From the IMG/VR virus record IMGVR_UViG_3300017719_000024, positions 1-44,541 of that record: DNA of 44,541 nt. One strand, written 5' to 3'. Origin of the DNA: a virus. This document shows, one piece after another, positions 29,009 to 38,693 of the stretch. The notes beneath the pieces were generated by a model. It saw only the letters and a program-made list of their open reading frames with translations, searched no databases and was not told the origin of the DNA. Made by a program: the position numbers and the translations under genes. Every line of letters starts with the position of its first letter. The first letter of the stretch is position 1.

Positions 29009-31773
29009 TAAATACAGTCGATAACTTGAATTACGAGATTTTGGTTTACATCGTCACCTGCGCCAGTATCTTTCGTGGTATTCGGTGAATATGCCAAGAC
29101 AGGTCGTATCTTTCCACCAGTACCAGTACTTGTATTTATTATGATAGGAGGGAGCCTTGTGAATCTATGATCACAGTCTTTCAAATCAACACCAAGAATT
29201 GATCCAGATGGACTTAGTTGTAAATCAAAGGTGCAATCATCTCCCACGTCTATATGATCAGTAGGAGTGTATCCAATTCCAGGTCCTATAATTATGAAAC
29301 CCGTAAAGATTCCCACTGGTGGATCTGAGGGTCCCGAAGATCGTCTAGTAGAGAAATTGTAAGTATTGGTTCCAGCAATACCAGCGAACTTATTACCTGC
29401 AGCATCAGAAACTGATCCCCGATCCATGGTAATAAAATAATCTGTTGCTAACTTCAGATCTTTATCTGGATTAATCTTGACAACATCTATTCCAATGAAT
29501 TCAACCTTATCCATGTCTTCAATTTCAATTTTTTCATGAAGATCATTAGTTGCTAACTCTGAAATTGAAATTGTTCCCTTTCCTCGTACAATTTCCTCAC
29601 TAAATGTTATGACTATATTTGTAGATGAATTAATACCACTAGTGTTATCTGCTGGGGTAGTGAAAACAATATACGGAGCTTGCAAGTCCTTTATGGGAGT
29701 AAACTTATCATCATCGCCATCGCCACCACCGTCGTCATCATCGTTGGGGTCATCGTTAGGATCATCCTCAGGAACCAGAGGATCAAAGTTTGGACAATAA
29801 TATTCTCGACCAGTCTTTTGATCTACCCAGATGAAGCCAGATTCACGCTCCATTCTAGTTTTACCTTTATATTTCTTTTTCCTTAGTCTAGCTACAACTT
29901 TACAATCATTCTTGAATGGATCTGGAAATTCTAGGTTATTGGGATCATCCTCTTCGGGATTGGTATCGGTATCATCATCATTTGGAGGATTAACTGGTCT
30001 TGTTCCACCAGGTGCTGGACAATATCCAGAACCTTCTTCAAGCATGAATATTTGTTTTACTCTACCTTTTGCATCAACGGTACATTCTGCAATTGCTCCC
30101 CCACCATATCTGGTTTTATCGATAATACATATTTTTGGCGGGAATCGATAACCTCTTCCTCTATTTGTTACCTCAATAGAAAGAATACTTCCGTCATCTC
30201 CCGAGATGATAGGAACTGCTTTTGCAGTTTTTGTGCATGTTCCAATAATTTTTACCTTTGGAGGTAAACAATATGTGAATTTACTTCCAGGAGGAATAGT
30301 ATCTGGAATATCATCCTGACTCTTGGGATTGGACGTTGTTTGATTACAATCAAAGAACTGTGATACATTTCCACCCATCAAACTGAGGAATGAAAGACTT
30401 CCATCACCAGCTGCAGCATCTAGATCATCAAGATTAATATCTAACTTATCAGTTTTAATGATCTGGACATTATCCAAAACACTGGAAATTTTACCAGCAG
30501 CTTTTGTAGATAGTCCCCATCCCTGAGACCAATCATCATAATCCTTACATTGTAGGTTATCACATGCAAGGAAACTCATGATCATGTTAATGTATCCACC
30601 TACCTTTCCTAGTAGGCTTCCAATACCACCAAGAGCACCAGTCAACCAATCCAATCCATCCATGATTGGTTCCAAGGCCTCGTCGATCGCATCAGTCATC
30701 TTTGCAATCATTGTTGCAACTGCTTGTTCTACTCCACAAACAGATGCACCAATTGAGTTATTCACTAACTTTCTCAAGAACCCAAAGATATAATCGTAAA
30801 GATTAATTCCTAATTTTTCCAGGACACAGAAGAGAATATCCATGATTCTCTTAAGGGCAGCTGCAACAGGAGATTTTTGTGGTTCTGGTACAATTAGTCC
30901 AACGAAGTCTCTAAATCTTTTTCCTAGGAACTTAAATATTTTATCTCGAAGAGTATTGAGGATCATCTTCATCGCACCAACGATGAGTCTAGATGCTTTA
31001 CCAACAATTCTTCTTATGTCAGCGACAAAGTTTTGTGCAGCGTTAATATAAGTCGATCCAAATTTCTGCAAAGAATTAATAGTTTTAAGAAAACTTCCTA
31101 TTGCATGAGTAACTTTAGAGATAGCATCATTCTCACATGGATTAGACCCACTATGAGGTGCAAGAGACGCATTACCAAAGTATTGACTGGAAGACTGTAC
31201 GACTCTTCTAACACCCTCCACGTCCCCTACATTACCCGCAGTAGGAGATTTCCTGGCAGTCTTACCATTCTCTTGTGGAGTCGCTACAGTAGTGTCTCCT
31301 TGCACTGGTAGGTTGGTAGGACCAAAAGGTGCTCCCATAGATGTACCCGAGAATACACCAAACCCAGCAGATTTCTCCTCATCAATTGATTCTTTAGTGA
31401 TCGTATTCTTAACTTCTTTTAGATTCCTTTGCAGAGCTCCAAAAATAACAGGTTGTTGTGCTTCTTCTCCATCCAGAAAGAAACCGAAAACAGTTTCTCC
31501 GCCTACCATGGAACTACTCTCACCAAGGCCACCTTGTCCTCCACCCATATAGGGTGAGGCCATTACATGAGCCCAAGGCAAATCTTTTTCTGCAAGAGTA
31601 TCACCATCAAATGGATGATATCCAATTATTCTTACTCTACACCTATACGACCATCCTTCTTCGGGATCTGTAGATAAATCACGCCAAACCCGTGGATCAG
31701 CAACACGGCCGATCCACCAAATAAAACCGTCTCTGCCGGCATATTCAGTTTTTAGTAAAGAATGGTCGATCAT
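29008..31773 (-). CDS. 5: Baseplate spike/hub protein, gp5-like OB domain (921 aa)
   Basis: Residues 10-116 match the gp5 N-terminal OB fold (FIWWIGRVADPRVWRDLSTD, PWAHVMASPYMGGGQGGLGE, ETVFGFFLDGEEAQQPVIFG), which binds the gp27 hub. No lysozyme domain follows. Instead there is a long helical middle with hydrophobic segments (about 210-390), two GxGY beta repeats (TNRGRGYRFPPKICII), an acidic linker (about 670-692) and a bacterial Ig-like domain at about 700-808 (APYIVFTTPADNTSGINSST). It is much longer than T4 gp5 (575 residues). It sits between gp27 and the needle gene. Confidence 0.8.
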   Translation of the reverse strand: MIDHSLLKTEYAGRDGFIWWIGRVADPRVWRDLSTDPEEGWSYRCRVRIIGYHPFDGDTLAEKDLPWAHVMASPYMGGGQGGLGESSSMVGGETVFGFFLDGEEAQQPVIFGALQRNLKEVKNTITKESIDEEKSAGFGVFSGTSMGAPFGPTNLPVQGDTTVATPQENGKTARKSPTAGNVGDVEGVRRVVQSSSQYFGNASLAPHSGSNPCENDAISKVTHAIGSFLKTINSLQKFGSTYINAAQNFVADIRRIVGKASRLIVGAMKMILNTLRDKIFKFLGKRFRDFVGLIVPEPQKSPVAAALKRIMDILFCVLEKLGINLYDYIFGFLRKLVNNSIGASVCGVEQAVATMIAKMTDAIDEALEPIMDGLDWLTGALGGIGSLLGKVGGYINMIMSFLACDNLQCKDYDDWSQGWGLSTKAAGKISSVLDNVQIIKTDKLDINLDDLDAAAGDGSLSFLSLMGGNVSQFFDCNQTTSNPKSQDDIPDTIPPGSKFTYCLPPKVKIIGTCTKTAKAVPIISGDDGSILSIEVTNRGRGYRFPPKICIIDKTRYGGGAIAECTVDAKGRVKQIFMLEEGSGYCPAPGGTRPVNPPNDDDTDTNPEEDDPNNLEFPDPFKNDCKVVARLRKKKYKGKTRMERESGFIWVDQKTGREYYCPNFDPLVPEDDPNDDPNDDDDGGGDGDDDKFTPIKDLQAPYIVFTTPADNTSGINSSTNIVITFSEEIVRGKGTISISELATNDLHEKIEIEDMDKVEFIGIDVVKINPDKDLKLATDYFITMDRGSVSDAAGNKFAGIAGTNTYNFSTRRSSGPSDPPVGIFTGFIIIGPGIGYTPTDHIDVGDDCTFDLQLSPSGSILGVDLKDCDHRFTRLPPIIINTSTGTGGKIRPVLAYSPNTTKDTGAGDDVNQNLVIQVIDCI

Positions 31774-31776
31774 TCA

Positions 31777-32004
31777 TCAGTCCTCATAAACAAGACATTC
31801 TGGTTCTGATGGGTTTGTATCGCAATACAATTCTAAAGGTGTTGGATCGTGATGATCACCCGCTTCAATCTCCGACTTATGATGTTCCACATAGTCTTCT
31901 AATTCGTGCAGTTCGCCTTCGATATGACGACGTTGTTGTGGAGAGATAGATGCATTGTCTAAAATCTCCTTGTCTTTTTCGATGTGCTTTTCGATACTTT
32001 CCAT
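31777..32004 (-). CDS. Small acidic helical protein between gp27 and gp5 (75 aa)
   Basis: The protein (MESIEKHIEKDKEILDNASI... ending PSEPECLVYED) has two charged helices and a C-terminal part with two Cys (LYCDTNPSEPEC). It is conserved in this position in cyanomyoviruses as far as I recall. Its place between hub and spike genes suggests a tail-assembly role. No motif gives a function. Confidence 0.75.
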   Translation of the reverse strand: MESIEKHIEKDKEILDNASISPQQRRHIEGELHELEDYVEHHKSEIEAGDHHDPTPLELYCDTNPSEPECLVYED

Positions 32005-32025
32005 AGTTTGTGTGATGCGGAATAC

Positions 32026-33333
32026 TTATATTCTATATGAATCTCGGACCAAATTCAATGATGTTGTGTTTTGACCACCTGCAACATCAAAGTGATGTCT
32101 TAAGCTGCGAATTAAATAATTACCACTCGATTCTTTATCCACAGATTTCTCTTCAGGAGACGATGATGGTCCGACTGTTGGAAAGATAACTTTCATCAAT
32201 TCCCCAACTTTTAAATTCACATTACATGGTACTACAATATTTAGTGACTGTGTAAACAACAAGTTATATCTAGAAAATGATTTAGCCATATCGGAATCAT
32301 CCCTACCACTATTTTCAGCAAAAGCCCCAGACTCCATACCTGTATCACCTATCCTAACAAGAATTCTACTTGCAGTGTCTATAATACCGCCTCCTGGTAG
32401 TCCCATATTTTTCCCCAACTCTGGGGTATGGTTATCTTTAATTTTATAACTAATGGCACTGAAATTCCAATCTATCGGATTATAGAAATAAGTTAAGTTT
32501 GAATATAAACCAACTCTTAAATTTCTAATTATATCCGTATTTTTATCCAAATATGAATGAATAACCTTGAATGTAGAATCTCCTTGACTTATAACACCAG
32601 TAGAAGTATATGTTGGGATATCTTTAGTGTCGGCGGATGTCACACTGATTGTATCCTTACACATCGTGTCAATAGACTTAAAATGAAATCCATCTTGATT
32701 CTCAAAGAAAAAGAATCCAGATGTTCCAACACCTTCTGCATTAGTTCCAGAACCAGATGTACCTGTAGCCTGAGCAGTGCTTGAAAACGGAATTGATTTT
32801 GGTGCCAACCACGTACAAGTATGAAAGGGTTTTTTCTGATTACCCATAAATCCATAAGCGTTTGCAGTAGTTTCTACAAAAATTCTATCGGAAGTAATAG
32901 ATAATATGTTTTTTAAAATATTTTCTACATGGGTAGAAATGGGAGCTTTCTTAAATCTAGTCCGACATCTTGTAGCTTCATTATCAAAAACTGTTTTCGT
33001 TGCACAAGACAGTGTAAAGGTTTCCGTCCCATCCTTTGTAATCAAATCATTGACAGCAGTTACATATAAAGGATTATCCTTATTATATTCCAATACTCCA
33101 AGTGCCGTTTGGATTTTCAAATCCAATCGATCATATCCCCTAATAGGCAACTTATGATATAGATTATCAGTGTCAGCACACTTAATATAACATGTAACCG
33201 AAGGACTCAGTAAATCCTCAAAGTAATCAATACTTGAAATAGCTCTATTAAAACTATAAGCCTTTTCATTATCTTCACCAGAAGAAGTCAGATATGCTTC
33301 GGAAATGTTGATGTTTGCGAGGGAAGAACTCAT
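32026..33333 (-). CDS. 27: Baseplate hub subunit gp27
   Basis: The 435-residue protein has the beta-rich plan of gp27/VgrG-type hub proteins: an N-terminal domain (FEDLLSPSVTCYIKCADTDN, LPIRGYDRLDLKIQTALG), a central TEVENLKNIL-like helix area (ISTHVENILKNILSI), and a C-terminal strand pair (VNLKVGELMKVIFPTVG, SGNYLIRSLRHHFDVAGGQN). T4 gp27 has 391 residues. It forms the trimeric ring that carries the spike. The gene overlaps the M23 protein gene by 4 nt and precedes gp5. Confidence 0.8.
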   Translation of the reverse strand: MSSSLANINISEAYLTSSGEDNEKAYSFNRAISSIDYFEDLLSPSVTCYIKCADTDNLYHKLPIRGYDRLDLKIQTALGVLEYNKDNPLYVTAVNDLITKDGTETFTLSCATKTVFDNEATRCRTRFKKAPISTHVENILKNILSITSDRIFVETTANAYGFMGNQKKPFHTCTWLAPKSIPFSSTAQATGTSGSGTNAEGVGTSGFFFFENQDGFHFKSIDTMCKDTISVTSADTKDIPTYTSTGVISQGDSTFKVIHSYLDKNTDIIRNLRVGLYSNLTYFYNPIDWNFSAISYKIKDNHTPELGKNMGLPGGGIIDTASRILVRIGDTGMESGAFAENSGRDDSDMAKSFSRYNLLFTQSLNIVVPCNVNLKVGELMKVIFPTVGPSSSPEEKSVDKESSGNYLIRSLRHHFDVAGGQNTTSLNLVRDSYRI

Positions 33334-35219
33334 GATCCTGATAACTGAGTGAGTAAGATTGATTGTGAAATTGAAATAATATCACCACCACCACCATTGA
33401 TAATACCATTCCCGCCACCGTTGCCGTTAGACATGACATTAGGCATAGATTTATGTCTTTGTGGTAACTGATTGGCAGTGATAATAGTATTATTTACTTT
33501 ATTTGGTCTATTATACGATGGGTATTGGTTTACTGGAGGTTGTTCACGTTTAGTTGTATCTATTGTTGATGGGGGAATTTGATTCTGATTGGGTTGAGAA
33601 GAATTTGCAGTGGAAGAAGGTGCTGGAACTACAGTTGTTTTTGGAGCTGCAGGTTCTGCAGTTGATTGTTCTTCTAGTTTTTTTGCATATGTTACTAATT
33701 TACTTTCAAATTCATCTCTAGTAATTCGTTCTCCATTGGGATTGAAGTATTTGTCTTCTTGGGTTCCTAGAATATTTCTACCAAAAACATATGTACCAAC
33801 TTCAGGAATACGTACTTTTTCATCAACTTTAGAAATATCATGAGATGATTTTAGTTCTTCAATCTGTGTTGCTAACTCTCTTAGTTTCTTTTTAGATTCT
33901 ACTGCTTGTTCTTGGGTTTTACTATTTTGTGGTATTACCTGTGTTTTTGGAGTAACAGCAGATGGGGGTTCTGCTGAAGGAACTGTTGGGATAGTATTTG
34001 TAGGTTGGATAGATGTTGCACTATTTACTTCTGCAAATGGAACTTTATGTAAACCACCTAAGAATTTACTAGACTGAGCAGCATCGTATCGTTCATAAGT
34101 TCCTTGTTTATATAATTCCAGATGCAAGTGTGTATCTTTATATTGAGTTTCTTCTCCACCTAGAGGAACGAGAGTACCAATAATTTGACCTCTATCAATT
34201 TTATCTCCAGGTTGCACACTTGGATTCATATGCAAGTATCTTGCATCAACATCAAGATCTGGATGATTAATCATTACACCAGCAAGATATGCATCCTTAC
34301 TAGGATTATATTTCTCATCAATAACTACACCATCCGACATTGCAATAATTGGAGTTCTAGGATTTTTCCTATATGGAGTAGTTTCTGCTATATCAGTTCC
34401 ATCATGCATTTGACCATTTCGCATTCCAACAGGAGAAGAAACATAATTTCCACCTGGGAATGGGTGCAATCCACCAGATCCATAGTTAGCAGTATTGACT
34501 TTACCTGATGTTGGGGTCGAAACTGAAGGTGGAGTTTGGGATGGTGTTGTTCGGCTTGCTAATACTGGAAGTCCTTGAGTAAAAACACCTGCACTAGCAA
34601 GAGATCCAAACAGTGTAATAGTCGAAGCAAATTTGGTTACATTTAATTTTTTATTTTCTGTCCATTTACCAGGACCAAAATCATCTGGAGTTCTTGGCGT
34701 AAGATTTTTTCCATATGATCTAGTTTGACCCGTCTCTAAAAAATAAATTTGTTCATCTACTTCTTGTGCAACTCCAGTGATCCAATCCCACCACCTTAAA
34801 TTCTTTTTTTGTTCATACAGGAGTCTAAGTTTTTCTTCCCTAGTTCCAGGAGCCTTTGCTGTTTTCCTTTCATTGGTATTAATTAATTCAGGAACAAGAG
34901 CAGGTAACCATGCCCCTGCGGTGCCGAGAATAGTTACAATAGATGCACCTTGCAGCATACGACCAAGCAATGCATTAGTTGCCATACCAAATGGAGACGG
35001 CAAACTTAACGCAAATCCGCCCTTACTATTCTTACCTATAACAGACAAATCAATTGTCTTAAGGTATTTCATTCTATTTTTGGAGGGAAACTTAAAGTTC
35101 CTCAGTTTAGTGTCGTTACGTCTAATAAACTTACTAAACCGTACAATTGCTTTTTCCGTATCCGCGACAGGACGCCTTACACCTTCCGCTACTGCTCTAA
35201 TGTTAATTGGTTTAGCCAT
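33330..35219 (-). CDS. Tail protein with M23 endopeptidase domain (629 aa)
   Basis: Residues 1-215 are basic and helical with hydrophobic stretches at about 84-112 and 196-215. Residues about 247-375 form an M23 (lysostaphin-like) zinc peptidase: MHDGTDIAE (H272, D276), DARYLHMNPS (H330), DTHLHLELY (H364, H366), with PGDKIDRGQIIGTL between. All the expected catalytic residues are present, so peptide cross-link cleavage in peptidoglycan is likely. The C-terminus is low-complexity Pro/Gln/Asn and a Gly/Asn run. Together with the neighbouring lysozyme-domain protein it probably opens the wall during injection; it may also serve as tape measure. Confidence 0.8.
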   Translation of the reverse strand: MAKPINIRAVAEGVRRPVADTEKAIVRFSKFIRRNDTKLRNFKFPSKNRMKYLKTIDLSVIGKNSKGGFALSLPSPFGMATNALLGRMLQGASIVTILGTAGAWLPALVPELINTNERKTAKAPGTREEKLRLLYEQKKNLRWWDWITGVAQEVDEQIYFLETGQTRSYGKNLTPRTPDDFGPGKWTENKKLNVTKFASTITLFGSLASAGVFTQGLPVLASRTTPSQTPPSVSTPTSGKVNTANYGSGGLHPFPGGNYVSSPVGMRNGQMHDGTDIAETTPYRKNPRTPIIAMSDGVVIDEKYNPSKDAYLAGVMINHPDLDVDARYLHMNPSVQPGDKIDRGQIIGTLVPLGGEETQYKDTHLHLELYKQGTYERYDAAQSSKFLGGLHKVPFAEVNSATSIQPTNTIPTVPSAEPPSAVTPKTQVIPQNSKTQEQAVESKKKLRELATQIEELKSSHDISKVDEKVRIPEVGTYVFGRNILGTQEDKYFNPNGERITRDEFESKLVTYAKKLEEQSTAEPAAPKTTVVPAPSSTANSSQPNQNQIPPSTIDTTKREQPPVNQYPSYNRPNKVNNTIITANQLPQRHKSMPNVMSNGNGGGNGIINGGGGDIISISQSILLTQLSGS

Positions 35220-36889
35220 TATCCGTCAACGATGTTATATACGATTCTTGAATACATGGTGTGGATGTTTCCAACATCAAATGGAACCAGGAAAGGAACT
35301 TTGGCTCCTTCAAGATCGGGTTTAATATCATGATCTTGTTGCTGGCTCTGTTGGGTATTGCCCGTATTTAGTGGAATAATATTAGTTTGAACATCATCTT
35401 CAGTGATAATTTGTTCTGGAGACTGAGCAATAGTTTTAGAAGCTTCCGATCTTAATTCCGACCCATCAAGAGATGGATTCAATCCAGTTGCACTCGCATA
35501 GTTACTATATGATGCGTTATACGTAGCCATGAAATTGGCAGTATTTACGTTTGGTTGACTTCCTCCAGGTAAGGAAGGCCATCCCATATCTACAGAGAGT
35601 TTTGGAACAACATCTGACATTAGGTTACCATCCCTAATAGACTGAATCATTCCTTGTTCACCACCTTTTCCACCTTGAATACCATACACTTTGGTCATGT
35701 ATGATCTCATCATTCTGTCTTGATTTGACTTGGTAAATTTATCCTTATTCAGATCAAGTCCAGCGTCTATTGCAGTTTGTCTATGGAAATCTGGGTGGAA
35801 TTGATATGCACCAATTGCACCCGTCGTGGTATTACCCTGTCCTTGCATACTCTCACCAGCTTGGAAAGCTTGTTCAATAGTTAGTCCTTCAAGATTGACA
35901 CCATGATCAATCTGACCTTGAATCGCATTTGCATCACCTTCTCCAGCAGAAACTGCATCCATTAAAGCAAGCATTTCTGGCGCAGCATTTGGAAGAGAAA
36001 TACCACTACCAGAAGCAGTTCCCATAGGTGTGCTCGTAGGTTGAGCACTGGATTCTGGTTTTAAATTGGTTCCTCCAGAACCTTTAGAGTTGTTGGGATC
36101 TGGTATAGTGTTCCCACCTCTAATTCCCTCTAGAATAGAAGAAAATTCCTCAACAGTGGAGTTGAATAACGCAACATCCATATTAGACATTCCAGTCAAT
36201 GACTGTTGTTGTTCAACTGCTCCTCCAGCACCAGGAGGAGCTCCACTAATTTGTCCACCTTGTGGAGGCGGACCTTCTTTTTCTGCTTTTTGCATCTGAT
36301 CATATGTGATCTTTGCAGCAAAAGCAGCAGTAACTGCAAGAGCAAGAGTTTTTAATCCACCCAATCCCATCCCAGGAGATTTTGCGGAACCCAAATTCTT
36401 AGCAGCACCAGCTAGTTGAGTAATTAACTTTAATATAATATCTCTGGATTGGAATATAAAGTCGAATGTCCTCTGTAGAGGTTGCATTAAACTCATCAAA
36501 TTCTGTTGGAATCTTTGGAGTTCGTCTAGTCCACCCCTAAAGATTCGGGCCAACAGTTCGTTTGGATCAAACGAATTTACCTGTCTTTCTACTCTTTCCG
36601 AGATTGTGGGAACAAGTCTGTTAACTTTATTCTCTACAATCTGATTAATTCTGGTTACATTGATTCCATCAGACTCTTCCTGTGGTTGCAGAGACTGTGA
36701 AATATTCTCTACTGCGCCTACAAGTGGAGATCTAGCAGGTTGTACTCTCGAAGATCCCGCAACTCCTGATTTTTGCCTACCTAGGAAATTCCCAGCAACA
36801 CTAGAATTTTGCCTACCACGACGAAAAAATGCCCCAGGGTTAACCCCAGACATTCTCGGCATTATTCGTGGTGTAATAGGACTACGCAT
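35219..36889 (-). CDS. Tail protein with lysozyme-like domain (556 aa)
   Basis: Residues 1-160 are basic then helical (RINQIVENKVNRLVPTISER), followed by an Ala-rich hydrophobic segment at about 176-195 and a Gly/Pro/Gln-rich linker. Residues about 303-445 have the lambda-R/GH104-like pattern: LALMDAVSAGEGD with candidate catalytic Glu317, LTIEQAF, GAIGAYQFHP, FTKSNQDRMMRSYM, and WPSLPGG. This predicts cleavage of glycan strands. It lies where T4 keeps gp29/gp28 and may combine tape-measure-like and lytic functions. It starts in the end of the gp51-like gene. Confidence 0.75.
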   Translation of the reverse strand: MRSPITPRIMPRMSGVNPGAFFRRGRQNSSVAGNFLGRQKSGVAGSSRVQPARSPLVGAVENISQSLQPQEESDGINVTRINQIVENKVNRLVPTISERVERQVNSFDPNELLARIFRGGLDELQRFQQNLMSLMQPLQRTFDFIFQSRDIILKLITQLAGAAKNLGSAKSPGMGLGGLKTLALAVTAAFAAKITYDQMQKAEKEGPPPQGGQISGAPPGAGGAVEQQQSLTGMSNMDVALFNSTVEEFSSILEGIRGGNTIPDPNNSKGSGGTNLKPESSAQPTSTPMGTASGSGISLPNAAPEMLALMDAVSAGEGDANAIQGQIDHGVNLEGLTIEQAFQAGESMQGQGNTTTGAIGAYQFHPDFHRQTAIDAGLDLNKDKFTKSNQDRMMRSYMTKVYGIQGGKGGEQGMIQSIRDGNLMSDVVPKLSVDMGWPSLPGGSQPNVNTANFMATYNASYSNYASATGLNPSLDGSELRSEASKTIAQSPEQIITEDDVQTNIIPLNTGNTQQSQQQDHDIKPDLEGAKVPFLVPFDVGNIHTMYSRIVYNIVDG

Positions 36890-37073
36890 TACGTTTCGAT
36901 GATTCTATTTGCTTACGTTTCAAATTCTCTTCTTCAATATGCGCTCTTAAGAGACCAACATAAATATCTCTCTCCCAGGAAACCATGTTTTCAATTTCGG
37001 TCAAAGAATATTTATGGAACTGCATCAAAGCGAAGTTGATTCTGTAATATGCCTCAAGATCAATATGAGACAT
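36882..37073 (-). CDS. Baseplate hub assembly protein, gp51-like (63 aa)
   Basis: The sequence MSHIDLEAYYRINFALMQFH... with KYSLTEIENMVSWERDIYVG and a Lys/Glu-rich tail is a short form often annotated gp51 (hub assembly catalyst) in cyanomyoviruses next to gp26. T4 gp51 is much longer, so the name is by position and recollection only. It follows gp26 by 2 nt and overlaps the lysozyme-domain gene by 8 nt. Confidence 0.5.
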   Translation of the reverse strand: MSHIDLEAYYRINFALMQFHKYSLTEIENMVSWERDIYVGLLRAHIEEENLKRKQIESSKRNA

Positions 37074-37075
37074 TA

Positions 37076-37798
37076 TTAGGCGAAAAAACTCGATAAACCC
37101 TCCAAAACGACTGTATTCTCTTTTTTAGTATTGGGATTCATGACTTTGATTTCATGACGAAGTTTAGGCATAGTTTCAAAGAACTTTTCAATTTTTTTGA
37201 ATTGTTCGGAAGTCAAACTTTCTACCCAATCCCTAAGTTCTTTTTTGGAACATTCGGAAGCAGTCCACATATCCTCTTCAGTATAAACTTGTTCAATACA
37301 AGAACAGATAATATCAAAAGATCTTTCCACTTCACTATCATCTCCAGACCTAACACTAAAGTTAGTATCAATGAATTGACCCATAGTTGGATACTTCATT
37401 CTAAGAACATACCCCTGACCAAGTTCTAGATCTCGGTTATGATCTGGATGCTTTTCAACTTCAACTTTATCGATTGGGATCGATACATTAATTTTAGTTT
37501 CTCCGTCATCACCACAAGTAACGACAATATCTATAGACTCACCTACCGACTTACCACGAATATTCAAGAACAAATATTCAATATCAAAACTAGGTAGATC
37601 TTCAATCTTAACTCTGCCGATAACGCATTCTTTTAGAACTTGTTTAACCGCTGTACTAATTTGATTGGTATCCTCACTTTCAAGTGCTAAGATAAGAATC
37701 TTTTCTTCTCTTACCAAAAATGGTCTATATTTAATTTTTTTGCCACTTGAGGGCAATACCAATTCGTATTGGGATGTCGTAATCTTTGGTAAAGGCAT
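37076..37798 (-). CDS. 26: Baseplate hub subunit gp26
   Basis: The protein starts MPLPKITTSQYELVLPSSGK and has KYRPFLVREEKILILALES, the characteristic beginning of T4 baseplate hub gp26-type proteins, followed by FDIEYLFLNIRGKSVGE and a helical C-terminus (ELRDWVESLTSEQFKKIEKF). Length (240) is close to the family. It is involved in hub assembly. A late promoter (37823-37830) lies 25 nt upstream, starting the long tail operon running to about 25.9 kb. Confidence 0.8.
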   Translation of the reverse strand: MPLPKITTSQYELVLPSSGKKIKYRPFLVREEKILILALESEDTNQISTAVKQVLKECVIGRVKIEDLPSFDIEYLFLNIRGKSVGESIDIVVTCGDDGETKINVSIPIDKVEVEKHPDHNRDLELGQGYVLRMKYPTMGQFIDTNFSVRSGDDSEVERSFDIICSCIEQVYTEEDMWTASECSKKELRDWVESLTSEQFKKIEKFFETMPKLRHEIKVMNPNTKKENTVVLEGLSSFFA

Positions 37799-37822
37799 GA
37801 CTATTATTTCAGTTCATAAAGG

Positions 37823-37830
37823 TATTTATT
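37823..37830 (-). promoter_or_regulatory. Late promoter, AATAAATA
   Basis: AATAAATACC on the minus strand, 25 nt before the gp26 start at 37798, in the gap after the gp54-like gene. Confidence 0.6.
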
Positions 37831-37844
37831 AGGTTATTGGAAAC

Positions 37845-38660
37845 CTATGGTTGTATTGTTGATGTTGTAGTTTCGATTTGCCCGTTTCTTAACCATTGTT
37901 GAGTTAAGGTATTTGGACCACTCTGAAACTCTCCAACTAACATTGAATTTTCTTGGTTATTAATAGTTCGTCGTCCTGATTGAATAATTACCTTTCTATC
38001 GTATCTCATAGTAATTGATACTTTAAGTAATTGTGCAGCATCATACGAAAGTGGAATACTTTCAATATTTGTTGGGAAAGCATTCACAAAAGCATAGATG
38101 ATATTATCACGATAATCTCTCTCAAATTTTGTGAGAGAAATCATTCGTTTATATTGTTGTGGATATCTAAATCTATACACTGGTATTTGATCTATTAGTC
38201 CTTCATATCCACCAGGACTCCCAGACGTAAGTTTATCAGGAGCATAGATTGGATTCATAAAATTAATCCACTCTTCAAATAATCGAAGCGTCTGATACTC
38301 AGAAGAAACATAAAACGTAAATGCAACTTCCATATCTCTTCTAGGACCAGAAAAAGACTCATACATTCCCTGACGATCCCCAAAAACTTCAAAGGGAGCT
38401 ACATTTGTTCCAGGAATAAATGTTTCCGAACATAAAAAATCAAATCTTTCTGGATTATCTTTTCCAAATACACCTGCGCTGGACAGCCAACCACTTAGAT
38501 CGGTATCAGCATCTGCTCCACCAGTTTCTGCTAAGTGAAGTGATACTTTATAGTTATTAGTAGTTGCGGGAGATTGTAGTTGTGCAGCAAACGTCCCATC
38601 ATTTGTTCTTGATTTTCCTGCTTCACCAAGAATACCTTGGAGTTGCTGTATAATTCCCAT
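37845..38660 (-). CDS. Baseplate tail-tube initiator, gp54-like (271 aa)
   Basis: The pattern is that of tube-fold proteins (gp19/gp54): FLCSETFIPGTNVAPFEVFG, RRDMEVAFTFYVSSEYQTLR, LFEEWINFMNPIY, and IYAFVNAFPTNIESIPLSYD followed by KVSITMRYDRKVI. This order fits T4 gp54, which polymerises on gp48 and starts the tail tube. The neighbouring gene for gp48 is close by but on the other strand. An alternative is another tube-like baseplate protein. It starts back to back with gp4 across a 33-bp gap. Confidence 0.6.
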   Translation of the reverse strand: MGIIQQLQGILGEAGKSRTNDGTFAAQLQSPATTNNYKVSLHLAETGGADADTDLSGWLSSAGVFGKDNPERFDFLCSETFIPGTNVAPFEVFGDRQGMYESFSGPRRDMEVAFTFYVSSEYQTLRLFEEWINFMNPIYAPDKLTSGSPGGYEGLIDQIPVYRFRYPQQYKRMISLTKFERDYRDNIIYAFVNAFPTNIESIPLSYDAAQLLKVSITMRYDRKVIIQSGRRTINNQENSMLVGEFQSGPNTLTQQWLRNGQIETTTSTIQP

Positions 38661-38668
38661 CTAAATAA
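38661..38668 (+). promoter_or_regulatory. Late promoter, CTAAATAA, rightward
   Basis: CTAAATAAA lies immediately before the gp4 gene on the plus strand; a transcript would begin near 38680, which favours the gp4 start at 38694 over the upstream ATG at 38673. Confidence 0.5.
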
Positions 38669-38693
38669 ATTTATGGTTTTATATACTATGTAT

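Noticed and set aside
29128-29137. Late-promoter-like ATAAATAC inside the gp5-like gene
   Set aside because: It lies within coding sequence, about 120 nt from the needle gene start, outside the 18-31 nt range of the other boxes; chance occurrence in AT-rich sequence is likely.
34777-35325. 182-codon plus-strand ORF
   Set aside because: It is antisense to the M23-domain protein gene and shows no recognisable protein features.
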